64,000 bases of DNA from Aeromicrobium tamlense. Lineage in GTDB: Bacteria; Actinomycetota; Actinomycetes; Propionibacteriales; Nocardioidaceae. How positions within the stretch are numbered: position 1 is the first letter of the stretch; every line of letters begins with the position of its first letter. Location: NCBI RefSeq assembly GCF_013408555.1, contig NZ_JACBZN010000001.1:868001-932000 (forward strand). The letters are read 5' to 3'. The notes under the pieces are model-generated. The model made no database searches. It had not been told where the DNA came from and worked only from the letters and a program-made list of their open reading frames with translations. Of this stretch, positions 55,315 through 63,996 are shown piece by piece. Made by a program: the position numbers and the translations under genes.

Positions 55315-58300
55315 TTACTCCATCCAGGGCGGGAGATCGTCCCCGCCAAGAAGGGCAACTGCAACTTTGGCGAGGTACCTGCTCTGAGACTCATTGCAGT
55401 CTGCGATCTTGCTGAGGTTAGCTGCGTGGGACGCCGCCAAGTACCTGGCATGCTCAACAACTTGCACCTGTTCGGTCTGACTCCCTGCTAAGGCGATGAC
55501 GTCCGCGAGTGAGGCCCAGGTGTCAGACGGACTGGAGTTGCCATTCGTGAGCTCAGAAGCTCGTCTCAAGATCTCCATTACGGTCTTGCTCACGGCGTCC
55601 TTGTCGACCCCCGATAAGTCGGCCCAAAGCTCTCCTTCATCGACAGACGTCACTGTGCTCGTGAATGACGTAGGACCCGCGGCTTCGCTAGGCATTCCTA
55701 GTGTTTCGAGCTCCTGGAGGCGTTTGACCGAGGCCGGATCGCGAAGCTGCTCGGAGGCCATGACGACAAGAGCCTGATCGCGAGCCTCCTCAAGCCAGAC
55801 ACGTCTCTTGTCGCCACTCGGCCAAGCAGTTGCTAGTTGATGCACCTGTCTTTCGAGGTCTCTGTGGTCCGACTCAGTCATGAGTGGGCTTGCCACGCGG
55901 ATGAGATCGATGCATGCGCGTCGGGTGTCTGGCGATTCGAGGAGGCCCCGCGAGTGAGTCAGCACCGGGGCCACAGTTACCGCGAGCGCGGCATTCGAAA
56001 GCGCCTCCGACAGAAGGGCCGTCCACGCACTGGGATTGCTTACCGATGCGATCCACTCGTTGATCTCAGGACTAACGTCGATCTGTGATCTTGCTCGTGA
56101 AGCGATCTCTTCCACGCTGATTCTCACCAAGTCGTCAAGGTGCTGCGTACGCGAGAGATCCAGTGGAAATCCGTACGCCTCAATCGATCCCGCGGCATGT
56201 TCGTTGCATACGGTGAAAGTCCTTGTCTCGCGAGACTCGTTCTGCAGCACGCGCCCCAGTGTGCGGACGGACTTCCGGGGGGAAGCGATGCATAGATCGC
56301 GCCATCCCTCTGTCGCAATCACGTAGTAGAGCATCTCGTGGGCCTGGCGCCATGATTCGACGAGCGAGAGGATCGCGCCACCTAGCGAAACGGACTTCTC
56401 CTCGGTCGCGTCGAAGCTGTATACGGCCTCGACTATCCCGGTGGCAAGGTCGTCGTCCACGGCAGCGATCTCGCCCAGCCGGGAAAGCAGCGGTCGAAGA
56501 GGAAGAAGTCCCCAGAACTGGGTGACGGGCGGATCTAAGCACTTGCCGACAACAGCGGGTGTACCTGGAAGCATCGCAATAGAGTCTGCGACCGCTTCCA
56601 ATGCGCGTGCGCCAAGCCATTCACGGGCCGCAGGATCAGCCTGCGCGAAGCTCAGGAGCCCCTCGATGGCTGCTGCGTGCGCTTTCGCCTCCTCACCGTT
56701 TCGAGGCAGGGGACTGAGGCGGCGAACCTCCCAGATGAGCCGGGCAAGTGCCACCGCTATCTCATTCGGCCTGGACTGAGAGCTTGCCCAAGCGGCGTAG
56801 ATCGCTCCAACAAGTTGATCGATCGTGTCGAGCCGATCCTGCCGAAGCTGGGCTCGCTCCTCGTTGCTTAACGCGCTCATGGCGGTTGCTAGATGCTGCA
56901 CGATACTGGCAGTCGCTTCTGGAAGTGCGTTCGTATTCGCTACCAGCCGCCGAAAATCGTTACCCTCGGTCATCTCGCGGATCGCGTGTATCGCCATAGC
57001 TGCGACCGCTAGCGGCTTTGATGCTTGAACGAGCACGATCGCCGTATCCCAGTAGGTCTCCCGATTCGGGTCTGCTGACCAAAGATCTGCGATCAACAGG
57101 TCGATAGAGGGCCTCGCGAATACGACGAGGTTCGGGTCTTCCTCAAGAACGCGTGCGAGACCGGCCGGCGCGAGTACCGCGGCAGCCACGGCGTAGTCGA
57201 AGATCACGTGATGCGCGAATTCCAACGTAGCGGCGGGAAGCAGGCGTCCGGTGCGAGCGCCCTCGACCAGGACGCCGCGACCGAGCAGACCCTCCACATG
57301 CTCGAGGAGCTGCGGCTCTATCTCTTGAATGCTGGCACGCAAGGAGCGGGACCGAATCATCCTCCGCGCGAGGTCATGGACGGCCTGTATGCGCCCGAGT
57401 GCCCCTTCCCCGCTCGTGATCCTTTCTTCCCAGTAGGCGCCCAGCAGCTCCGCTCGCGTCTGGAACCTGGCGATGCTCGCTGCGTCGAGGTCACAAAGCA
57501 ACTCGCACGCAAGCGAAAGGTTGAACGGATTCGAGATAAGTTCGACGAAGTTAGAGGACCCCGTAGCCACAAAGAAATTGTCGACACCGGGACTCTGCTC
57601 CCGCACCTGTGACAGCTCACTCGCGTTGAAGTCGCCAATCGCCAAGTGCCGAACGTCCTTCAGTACGGGCGAGGGATCTAAGTCCGTAGGTGAGAGCGGA
57701 GTTCCCTTGAACGTTTGCCGCCAAACGGGGCTATGTAGCAACTCGAAACGCCGCACCGTGGCTACTACTCGCCACCGAGTCCCCTGAAGCTCGTTGACAA
57801 CCGTCGCTAGCCATGACGCGCCAGTACGGTGGGCGTCGAGCCCGTCGAGATAGAGCGTCGCGGGATCTTCGCCAGTCCATCCACGAAGGACCTCCGCGAG
57901 GTCGCTACTTAACCCCCACTGAAGCGTTGCGACTGCCCGGTCTGTTGGGACATTGTCAACGACCAACACCACCTTGTCGCCGCGGGTCGATTCAGCCAGC
58001 TTCGCCAGCACACCAGTTTTTCCCGTGCCTGGCCCTCCAACAACCAAGAGATTGTCGGGGTCCTCGGCGATTCCGGACGGGATCTCTCTCTCCACGGTGA
58101 TCGAACCCTCGGGCACTGGGAGAGTGGTATGTCTACTGAGCGAACCTAGCGACTGGGTAGTCAAGCGCTGCAGAGTGGCTCGGTCCATGTGAGCATCGCG
58201 TGTCGCACGAGGCATTGAAATGGCGCTTCGAATCGCGTCAGGCGAACGCCAGCTCCTGGAGGTAGCGCAATCGATGCCCTCGGCTACCAGCCGATCGAAT

Positions 58301-58992
58301 GGGGAGCTGTGCGAGCTCGTCACCAATTCTTGATTGATCCGAGTTCGATCTATCCCATCGGCATCAAAGTCGTAGCGCTTGAATTCGAGCACCCTGAGGA
58401 GCGATCGCAGCTCGTGGTCCTCAGGCAAGGCTCCGCCAGACGCGACCTTCCACCGATTGCGCACAATGCTGAGCAACCGCGAAAGCGCGGCTTCCTCTCT
58501 GCCGTTCACTGCGACGTCTGCGATGGGACGCTTCGCAGGATGAAACCTGGCTCGAGCGCATACCGTGCTCAGCGCCTCGAAGGCCGAACTTGACGCAGAC
58601 GTGGTCGCAATTATCAGCCGATCTCTCTTGACGTCGAACAGCCGGTGCGGCTCGAACGGCAGACCCTCGCGAAAGGCAGAGATCACCTGGTCGACCGCGG
58701 ACACTAGGTCCGGCGCTCGAATATCTAGCCGTTTGAGTCCTGCTTTTGCCTGGATGAGGATCATGCCCCCGTCGCTCAGAACGACGCCGACGTCATCGAC
58801 GTCCAGCGAGACCTCCGAGCCGATCAAGGCAACGTGCGAGTCCTTAGGGAGTCCGAGGCCCACGGCAGTTCCCGAAGCCGCGAAGGAGGCCCAGCGAGCG
58901 AACACCTGAGCTTGAAACTGGATACCCCCGGCGGCTCGGGATCCACCCGCCGAAGAGCGTTTGGCGGAGACGGACACGCGAGTTCCATTCAT
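55315..58992 (-). CDS. Large nuclease-like plus P-loop NTPase protein (STAND/Avs-like)
   Basis: 1225 aa from ATG 58992. Residues about 20-240 look like a Cap4/DUF4297-type restriction-fold nuclease: GGIQFQAQVFARW, then LDVDDVGV and ILIQAKAG (D66/D67, Q81-x-K83). Residues about 310-600 are a P-loop NTPase: Walker A VVGGPGTGKT (319-326) and Walker B TLYLDGLDAHRTG (379-391). The remaining about 600 residues are helical and repeat-like. This architecture is that of antiviral STAND proteins, in which target recognition by the repeats activates the nuclease. Middle gene of the operon. Function is inferred. Confidence 0.78.
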   Translation of the reverse strand: MNGTRVSVSAKRSSAGGSRAAGGIQFQAQVFARWASFAASGTAVGLGLPKDSHVALIGSEVSLDVDDVGVVLSDGGMILIQAKAGLKRLDIRAPDLVSAVDQVISAFREGLPFEPHRLFDVKRDRLIIATTSASSSAFEALSTVCARARFHPAKRPIADVAVNGREEAALSRLLSIVRNRWKVASGGALPEDHELRSLLRVLEFKRYDFDADGIDRTRINQELVTSSHSSPFDRLVAEGIDCATSRSWRSPDAIRSAISMPRATRDAHMDRATLQRLTTQSLGSLSRHTTLPVPEGSITVEREIPSGIAEDPDNLLVVGGPGTGKTGVLAKLAESTRGDKVVLVVDNVPTDRAVATLQWGLSSDLAEVLRGWTGEDPATLYLDGLDAHRTGASWLATVVNELQGTRWRVVATVRRFELLHSPVWRQTFKGTPLSPTDLDPSPVLKDVRHLAIGDFNASELSQVREQSPGVDNFFVATGSSNFVELISNPFNLSLACELLCDLDAASIARFQTRAELLGAYWEERITSGEGALGRIQAVHDLARRMIRSRSLRASIQEIEPQLLEHVEGLLGRGVLVEGARTGRLLPAATLEFAHHVIFDYAVAAAVLAPAGLARVLEEDPNLVVFARPSIDLLIADLWSADPNRETYWDTAIVLVQASKPLAVAAMAIHAIREMTEGNDFRRLVANTNALPEATASIVQHLATAMSALSNEERAQLRQDRLDTIDQLVGAIYAAWASSQSRPNEIAVALARLIWEVRRLSPLPRNGEEAKAHAAAIEGLLSFAQADPAAREWLGARALEAVADSIAMLPGTPAVVGKCLDPPVTQFWGLLPLRPLLSRLGEIAAVDDDLATGIVEAVYSFDATEEKSVSLGGAILSLVESWRQAHEMLYYVIATEGWRDLCIASPRKSVRTLGRVLQNESRETRTFTVCNEHAAGSIEAYGFPLDLSRTQHLDDLVRISVEEIASRARSQIDVSPEINEWIASVSNPSAWTALLSEALSNAALAVTVAPVLTHSRGLLESPDTRRACIDLIRVASPLMTESDHRDLERQVHQLATAWPSGDKRRVWLEEARDQALVVMASEQLRDPASVKRLQELETLGMPSEAAGPTSFTSTVTSVDEGELWADLSGVDKDAVSKTVMEILRRASELTNGNSSPSDTWASLADVIALAGSQTEQVQVVEHARYLAASHAANLSKIADCNESQSRYLAKVAVALLGGDDLPPWME

Positions 58993-59018
58993 GTCGGTTC
59001 TTCGTACGCTTGCGTCAT
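58989..59018 (-). CDS. Possible nine-codon coupling ORF
   Basis: MTQAYEEPT. Its ATG overlaps the stop of the DUF262/DUF1524 gene (ATGA) and its stop overlaps the ATG of the NTPase gene (ATGA). It could carry ribosomes from one large gene to the next. It may be coincidence. Confidence 0.3.
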   Translation of the reverse strand: MTQAYEEPT

Positions 59019-61006
59019 GGCTTCGGCCACTGCTTGATAAAGGCTTCCGCCAGCACCTTGCCGCGAGTGTCGATTTGCTTCGAGGTCCACGACTGAGAAG
59101 TCAGGATGCCTTTATGAACCTTTAGCCCAGCGGCGTCCTGCTTGATTCCGACCTTCTTCTCTGCGTAGGGCTTGTTGCGCAATGAACTGTTGTGCGGTCG
59201 GGTGATGGGAGTGAGATTTCCGATGCAATGCAGCCGGGCCCCAAGGCGTTCGATATCCGACGCAGATAGACCCCACTTCGCGAAATCCGGAGCCCAGCGG
59301 CGTGAGTCCTGAGGGAAGACGTGTTCAATGCTGTAAATCTCAGATTCGATAGCGTGCGGTCCGCCCGCCTTCGTAAGTGCGGCCTCGATTCCTCGAAAGA
59401 CGGCCATGAGAGCATCTGATTTCATTTTTGCGTACAGATCAAGCTCCAAGAACGCCCTACGGACATCTGAGTCGGAGTCTGCCGCGGCCTTCAAGGGAAG
59501 CTTGAACTCGGCCACGCTCAGTGTTCCGCCGTATCCCGGAAGCTTCCCGCAGATGACCATGAAGCTGCTGCGGAGATTGGAAATTCCTGACAGGCAGACG
59601 GCCGCCCGCGTCACGTAAGAGTCAACTGCGGCGAGCGCGGTGTTAAGGCCGCTGTCGGTCCATCCTGCGTCCTTCCGTAGCCAGCGAACCAAGGCGATCA
59701 TGACCATCGGAACCGGCGGGCCCGCGGAGACAGCCATCAGAGAGCTGATCCGGCTAAGTGCGGCTTTCGGTACCTTTCTCGTCTTTCCTTCGAACATCAC
59801 CGACTCGGCTGCTCCCACAGCAACCGGCCAGACGGCTGCCGCGGGGAAGAACTCCTCGCGTAGGAAGGTGTCCAATCGAGCGTCATAGTCTTTCGCGGTT
59901 CGAGGGACGTCGCTGTCGACTTTCCGCAGGAAGTGACTGTAGCCGCGCGCTTGGCTGAGTGATCCCTGCCGCGAGTGCTCGCCGGAGCCGATTAGGTAGT
60001 CGTACAGGAAGACGTCCTGGTAGGGAGCGCGCTTCTTCGGCCACGTCGTCTTGCTCAATCTTTCTTCGGCGGGATGCCAGTATTTATCGAAGACCTCTTC
60101 TCGATTGGCGGGGTCGGAGATCCTCATGAAAATGCTGTTCTTAACGAGGTCCAAGGGAAATAGGCCCTTGCCGGAGGCATTGATCGTTTCGAAGATGATC
60201 GAAGTGTCTTCGTCGTTCGATCCGCGCTGCAAGTTGTAGAAGAACAGCCTTTCATTGACTGCCGACTGAAGGTGCGTCAGGTTCCACGGCTTCCGCGCGC
60301 CCGGAGGCAGTCCTTCGCCCGGCCTAGCGGCTTCAATTGACTCGAGCTTCTCGATCCATTGGGATTCCACGTTCGCAGGGTCGAACTTCGAAATTGAGAT
60401 CATAGGCAGCCTGTCGAGGACCTTCGTATTCGCTGAAAGAAGCATCGGTTCGGCATCCCTACCAAGCGCAAGCAGGAATCGGAAATACGAGTACGCCTGC
60501 CAGATAGCTGACTCGTTACCCATCCGCGCGGAAATCACATCTCGCCATTGACCGCCGATTGCTGCTTCGAAGTCCATCCGGTCGGAACGTTGTGGCACTA
60601 GACGCAACATGGGCTCGATGCCAGCCGGCGCATGGGTGAACCAACTCGTGCCGTCAGCTTCGGGATCGCCGCCGGACTCCTCGAGCGCCCGGTGGCGGAT
60701 GGCGGCAGACAGGAGGGCGAGTGTCACAAACCGCTGCTGACCGTCGACGAGGGAGAAGGTGGCCCGTTTGACTGATGATGAGCTCGTCTCGGTCAGGACG
60801 GTACCCATGAAGTGCTTCGGCTTGAATTTCCCGCCGACATCGGTTGGCGACTCCTGTGCAAGCACGTCTGCGAACAACCGCCGCCAGTCTTCTGCAGTCC
60901 ACTCGTACGTGCGTTGATAGGTCGGAATTTCGAAGCAGATGTTGCCATCGATCAGTTCCCTCAGCGAGATCTGCTCGCCCTTCATAGTTTCCGAGACTTT
61001 GCTCAA
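59015..61006 (-). CDS. DUF262-DUF1524 protein, GmrSD-like type IV restriction enzyme
   Basis: 663 aa from TTG 61006, set by AGAAGGA 7 nt upstream; ATG 60985 (656 aa) is the alternative. The N-terminal DUF262 has FEIPTYQRTYEWTAEDWRRL and the FSLVDGQQRFVTLALLSAAI motif, which hydrolyses nucleotide in GmrS. The C-terminal DUF1524 is an HNH-like nuclease: YSIEHVFPQDSRRW, then HCIGNLTPITRPHNSSLRNK. GmrSD enzymes cut glucosylated-hydroxymethylcytosine DNA. First gene of the three-gene operon. Confidence 0.88.
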   Translation of the reverse strand: MSKVSETMKGEQISLRELIDGNICFEIPTYQRTYEWTAEDWRRLFADVLAQESPTDVGGKFKPKHFMGTVLTETSSSSVKRATFSLVDGQQRFVTLALLSAAIRHRALEESGGDPEADGTSWFTHAPAGIEPMLRLVPQRSDRMDFEAAIGGQWRDVISARMGNESAIWQAYSYFRFLLALGRDAEPMLLSANTKVLDRLPMISISKFDPANVESQWIEKLESIEAARPGEGLPPGARKPWNLTHLQSAVNERLFFYNLQRGSNDEDTSIIFETINASGKGLFPLDLVKNSIFMRISDPANREEVFDKYWHPAEERLSKTTWPKKRAPYQDVFLYDYLIGSGEHSRQGSLSQARGYSHFLRKVDSDVPRTAKDYDARLDTFLREEFFPAAAVWPVAVGAAESVMFEGKTRKVPKAALSRISSLMAVSAGPPVPMVMIALVRWLRKDAGWTDSGLNTALAAVDSYVTRAAVCLSGISNLRSSFMVICGKLPGYGGTLSVAEFKLPLKAAADSDSDVRRAFLELDLYAKMKSDALMAVFRGIEAALTKAGGPHAIESEIYSIEHVFPQDSRRWAPDFAKWGLSASDIERLGARLHCIGNLTPITRPHNSSLRNKPYAEKKVGIKQDAAGLKVHKGILTSQSWTSKQIDTRGKVLAEAFIKQWPKP

Positions 61007-61243
61007 CCGAATGTCCTTCTCAAAAGCCTGTCGCCCGCAAGTCGGGCCGCTGCGCAGACGTTTGCGACTGCTGTTCACACAGTATGGCGAGGTAAGGGCA
61101 GATTTTCGGGAGCATGGCGTCCTGTGCTCAGTGTGCGTTGACGCGAGGGTGCGGAGGTGGGGGGCTGCCTCCTCGTCCCACATTTCCTTCCCGGTGGTGC
61201 TTAGCCAGCCGGAGACTGCACAGGTTCCAGGATTTGCCCTGGG

Positions 61244-61275
61244 CCCGGGAGCGTCGCGGCTTGGACGCTCCCGGG
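61244..61275 (-). terminator. Terminator of the mobile-element gene block
   Basis: A 12-bp stem, CCCGGGAGCGTC / GACGCTCCCGGG, with an 8-nt loop, just after the stop of the 339-aa gene. It separates that block from the defence operon. The stretch 61007-61243 should hold the defence operon promoter; I see no convincing -35/-10 pair. Confidence 0.8.
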
Positions 61276-61281
61276 TGGGCC

Positions 61282-62301
61282 TCAGGCAGGAGTTGCGAGG
61301 GATTCGAACGTCACCGTTGCGCGGAGGTTCAAGCTTGAGCCCGCCGCGGTGGAAGCGACAATGCGACCGAGTCGCGGGTCGGCCTGACCGATCACGTTCT
61401 CGAAGTGCGATCTGACGTGCGCGTCTGCATTGATGCTCTTGCCGGGGAAGATCGTTGCGGAGATATCAACGATGGTGAGGCGCTTGCCGTCGACGTCATG
61501 TGTGCGGGTTTCCGTCTCCAGCGCGCGAAGCTTCGGGTCACGCGAGCTCGCACTGGAGTATGCGTTGTAGTCGTGCGGAAGGAGGGACGAAACGATCCTG
61601 GCGGCGACACTCCGTGCCCAACCCAGCGCACTTTCATTCGTCGGCGCTGAAGCGATGAAGCGGTCAGCGAGCACGCCCGAGAGTCGAAGCGTGAGTGAGT
61701 CGGTGACCGTTTGGCTCAGATCGCCTTCGGGCGGTCGAGCGTCGAACACGGAGGGATGAAGCGTCCAGTCACGCTTCTTGATCGCCTCTTGCACGGTGTT
61801 CTCACTCAGCGGGGCAAACAGGGAAGACCGGGTGAAACTCACATTGATCTCACCCTTCAGCCCCCAAGGAGTTTCCTCGGGTGCCTCCTTCGCAAGAACA
61901 GTGATCGACGGCGCTCCGCGAGGTTCAGTCTCACCAGGAAGAACGACGGACACCGGCACGTGCTCGCCATAAATTCCTCGGAGCATCTCCGCGGTGAGCT
62001 CAGACAACCGGGTGTCGGTGTTGGGCAGGGCTCGCCGGAGCTTGGACAGCTTGCGAGTCAGTCGTCCCTTTAGCTCGCCGAGCCGCTCGACCTCGGCCTG
62101 GGCCTCCTGCCGTTCCGCGAGCGTGGCCGTGCCGTAAATCCATCCTTCGTGGACATCGTTGGAGTGGTCCTCCGCCTCGGATAGGCGGTCCGGCAGTGCC
62201 GCCAGCTCTGACTCGATGAGTTCAATCTCGGCGGCGGTGACGGCGGCGCTGGAGCGGATCTGCTCCGCAGTGGTGTTGCTCGACTTGGTGGTGTTGCTCA
62301 A
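61282..62301 (-). CDS. 339-aa mobile-element protein, unknown
   Basis: From TTG 62301 with AAGGAG 6 nt before. Residues about 1-95 are charged and helical (likely coiled coil: AAEIELIESELAALPDRLSE, RLGELKGRLTRKLSKLRRAL). The rest is mixed alpha/beta (INVSFTRSSLFAPLSENTVQ, VDISATIFPGKSINADAHVR). I recognise no family. Last gene of the minus-strand block. Confidence 0.65.
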   Translation of the reverse strand: MSNTTKSSNTTAEQIRSSAAVTAAEIELIESELAALPDRLSEAEDHSNDVHEGWIYGTATLAERQEAQAEVERLGELKGRLTRKLSKLRRALPNTDTRLSELTAEMLRGIYGEHVPVSVVLPGETEPRGAPSITVLAKEAPEETPWGLKGEINVSFTRSSLFAPLSENTVQEAIKKRDWTLHPSVFDARPPEGDLSQTVTDSLTLRLSGVLADRFIASAPTNESALGWARSVAARIVSSLLPHDYNAYSSASSRDPKLRALETETRTHDVDGKRLTIVDISATIFPGKSINADAHVRSHFENVIGQADPRLGRIVASTAAGSSLNLRATVTFESLATPA

Positions 62302-62338
62302 TGGATTCTCCTTCGGGTAGGTGCTTGGTTCAGTCCGG

Positions 62339-62521
62339 TCAGGGGCGGAAGGTGTCTGACCTGTTCGTGGTGTCGGTTCGTCGGACCCAGCCGCTCATGT
62401 TGCGGGTGGACTGTTGGTCTCGCCAGGAATGACCGCGCTGGAGCTGGCGGCGGGTGGTGTCGGTTCCGACCAGCTGGTCGAGCCGAGATCCAGAGCGGAT
62501 CGGCCTCGAGCGTTTAGACAT
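62339..62521 (-). CDS. 60-aa basic protein, unknown
   Basis: From ATG 62521 with AAGGAG in the upstream ORF's last codons. Very basic and polar (MSKRSRPIRSGSRLDQLVGT, WVRRTDTTNRSDTFRP). The leader resembles that of the 339-aa gene. Start overlaps the 35-aa ORF by 8 nt. Confidence 0.5.
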   Translation of the reverse strand: MSKRSRPIRSGSRLDQLVGTDTTRRQLQRGHSWRDQQSTRNMSGWVRRTDTTNRSDTFRP

Positions 62522-62621
62522 CGTTGTTCTTCTCCTTCGTAGGTGACTGAGGCACCCCGGCAGGGGTGCCCTCTGGGTTCGGGGGCTGAACGAGTGGGCC
62601 GCTGGCGCGGCCCCTTCGCAT
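62514..62621 (-). CDS. 35-aa Pro/Gly-rich small ORF
   Basis: From ATG 62621 with AGGAGAGG upstream (good site). It reads MRRGRASGPLVQPPNPEG then TPAGVPQSPTKEKNNDV. The two repeated hairpins of block 1 fall inside it. The overlap with the next gene suggests coupling. A decayed copy lies 131 bp upstream without a start codon. Confidence 0.45.
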   Translation of the reverse strand: MRRGRASGPLVQPPNPEGTPAGVPQSPTKEKNNDV

Positions 62622-62743
62622 AGACCTCTCCTGGTCTTCCGTCGTTTGCTGTCTGCTTTCTCGCTTTCTGGGGACGACTGAGGCACCCCTCCGGGGTGCT
62701 TTAAGTCGAGTGGCTCATGGCTGTCTGGGCCGCTGGCGCGGCC
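62545..62743. repeat. Two blocks of paired hairpins with 131-bp period
   Basis: Block 1: GACTGAGGCACCCC hairpin at 62545 and GGGCCGCTGGCGCGGCC hairpin at 62596. Block 2: the same two elements at 62676 and 62727. Both offsets are exactly 131, while the DNA between the hairpins has diverged. The remaining part of 62744-62922 shows no gene or repeat that I can support. Confidence 0.75.
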
Positions 62744-62922
62744 TCTACTGCTCAGTTGAGTGAGACTCCGACCTCCAGCTCTCCGCTCGCCGGCGCTAGA
62801 GCTGCTTGGTGCGGCGATTCACGAGTGGAGGAGTGGTGCGGACCAAGCTCGTCAGTTTCCTCTATGAGAAGACTCAGGAGAGGCGTCCCATTTCCCTTGG
62901 CATAGCAGGAGGCTTGCCCTCG

Positions 62923-62988
62923 CCAGATGAGGGTCGAACCCTCATTTAGTGAGGGTTTCTCGGCAGAAAACCCTCATCTGGTGAGGGT
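62923..62988. repeat. Cluster of five TGAGGGT heptamers in alternating orientation
   Basis: TGAGGGT at 62928, 62950 and 62982, and its complement ACCCTCA at 62938 and 62970. Within it are CCAGATGAGGGT / ACCCTCATCTGG (12-bp arms, 62923-62934 and 62970-62981) and AACCCTCA-N5-TGAGGGTT. It directly follows the stop of the 119-aa gene. It looks like an iteron or multi-site operator. Confidence 0.7.
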
Positions 62989-63348
62989 CTAGTGTCGGGA
63001 GCACTGTTCATAGATCGACCCTCTGGTGCCTCCTTCGACGGCGTGCGACGGGACGATGAGACACCTCCCGTTCGACCCCGCTGCGAGCCAGCCCCGGTCG
63101 ACGGCTTCGGCGACGTACCGAGCTGCGTTCTTCATGTCGGGCAGAAACTCACCTGTCGTCGAATCGACTCGAGCCAGCAGATCAGCCAGTTCACCGATTC
63201 CGAGCGGCGCGTGACCGTTCCGCTTGTGCGTGCCGTAGGCGTGGCTCGCTACCCGGAGCCATTTCGGGTGGCGTGGGTCGTGTGCTCTCTCGATCCATGG
63301 CCCGCGATAGTGCTTGCTCCATTCGTCTGTCTTCCGGTGCGTGGTCAT
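62989..63348 (-). CDS. 119-aa mobile-element protein, winged-helix-like
   Basis: From ATG 63348. Conserved-looking core: WSKHYRGPWIERAHDPRHPK, then APLGIGELADLLARVDSTTG and AVDRGWLAAGSNGRCLIVPS. Similar short proteins are common near replication genes of actinobacterial plasmids and integrative elements, as I recall; function unknown. Confidence 0.6.
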   Translation of the reverse strand: MTTHRKTDEWSKHYRGPWIERAHDPRHPKWLRVASHAYGTHKRNGHAPLGIGELADLLARVDSTTGEFLPDMKNAARYVAEAVDRGWLAAGSNGRCLIVPSHAVEGGTRGSIYEQCSRH

Positions 63349-63382
63349 TCCTGGGCTCTCGTCGTCTCAACTTCAAGGACGC

Positions 63383-63661
63383 TCAGTCGAGCACGACGAC
63401 TGGACAACTGATAGCCGGTGAAGGGCCAAGCGTCCGCGCTGCCCAGTGACGCAGCGACCAGAGCGGGAACAGTGCCACACCTGAACGAGAGCAGCGAATG
63501 TAGGCAGGGCCAGCTCCAGAGCGGTGCGCAGCTCGCAGCACAGACGGCGCGATTCCGAGTGACTTAGCAGCGTCCTCAGATTTGAGGGTCCTGTTCCCCT
63601 TCGTGGCCTCCACCGCGCGAGCTCGGTTCGGCATCCGACCGACGTAGCTTCGTTGGCTCAC
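63383..63661 (-). CDS. 92-aa helix-turn-helix protein
   Basis: From GTG 63661, overlapping the upstream gene stop by GTGA. HTH-type core (SEDAAKSLGIAPSVLRAAHR, AGPAYIRCSRSGVALFPLWS). It resembles excisionase-like or MerR-like DNA-binding proteins but the match is loose. Confidence 0.55.
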   Translation of the reverse strand: MSQRSYVGRMPNRARAVEATKGNRTLKSEDAAKSLGIAPSVLRAAHRSGAGPAYIRCSRSGVALFPLWSLRHWAARTLGPSPAISCPVVVLD

Positions 63662-63996
63662 GCGGCAACACCCTCGAGCGTGGCGCTCAGCGGCGCAGGA
63701 TCGCGGTTCTGAGTGGCCAGCGCTGTTTCCGCGGACTCAAGGCGGTCTGCCTTCCAGCGGCGTGCGTGGTGAGCCGACCCTCTGACCGAGCGCCAGCCGT
63801 TCGACTTACCCACCGGCCACGACAACATGACCTGGGTGCAGTTCGGGCACGGCGGATCGACAGCGGTAAAACCGAGCTGGACGCCGTAGGCGAACTCAGC
63901 GGCGCAGGGGTAGCAGAGTCCTGCACCGTGAGCGCAGTTCTTGACCGTCTCCCACTGTCGGGCCTGCTTGGGAGTCTCGGGATGATGGATCTTCAT
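63658..63996 (-). CDS. 112-aa zinc-ribbon-like protein
   Basis: From ATG 63996 near the window edge. Two CxxC pairs (GLCYPC and PPCPNC) about 20 residues apart suggest a zinc ribbon; the rest is helical and basic. Unknown function, first visible gene of the minus-strand block. Confidence 0.6.
   Translation of the reverse strand: MKIHHPETPKQARQWETVKNCAHGAGLCYPCAAEFAYGVQLGFTAVDPPCPNCTQVMLSWPVGKSNGWRSVRGSAHHARRWKADRLESAETALATQNRDPAPLSATLEGVAA

Noticed and set aside
62923..62988. CRISPR array
   Set aside because: The repeats are 7 bp, alternate in orientation and have no spacers of constant length; no cas gene is present.
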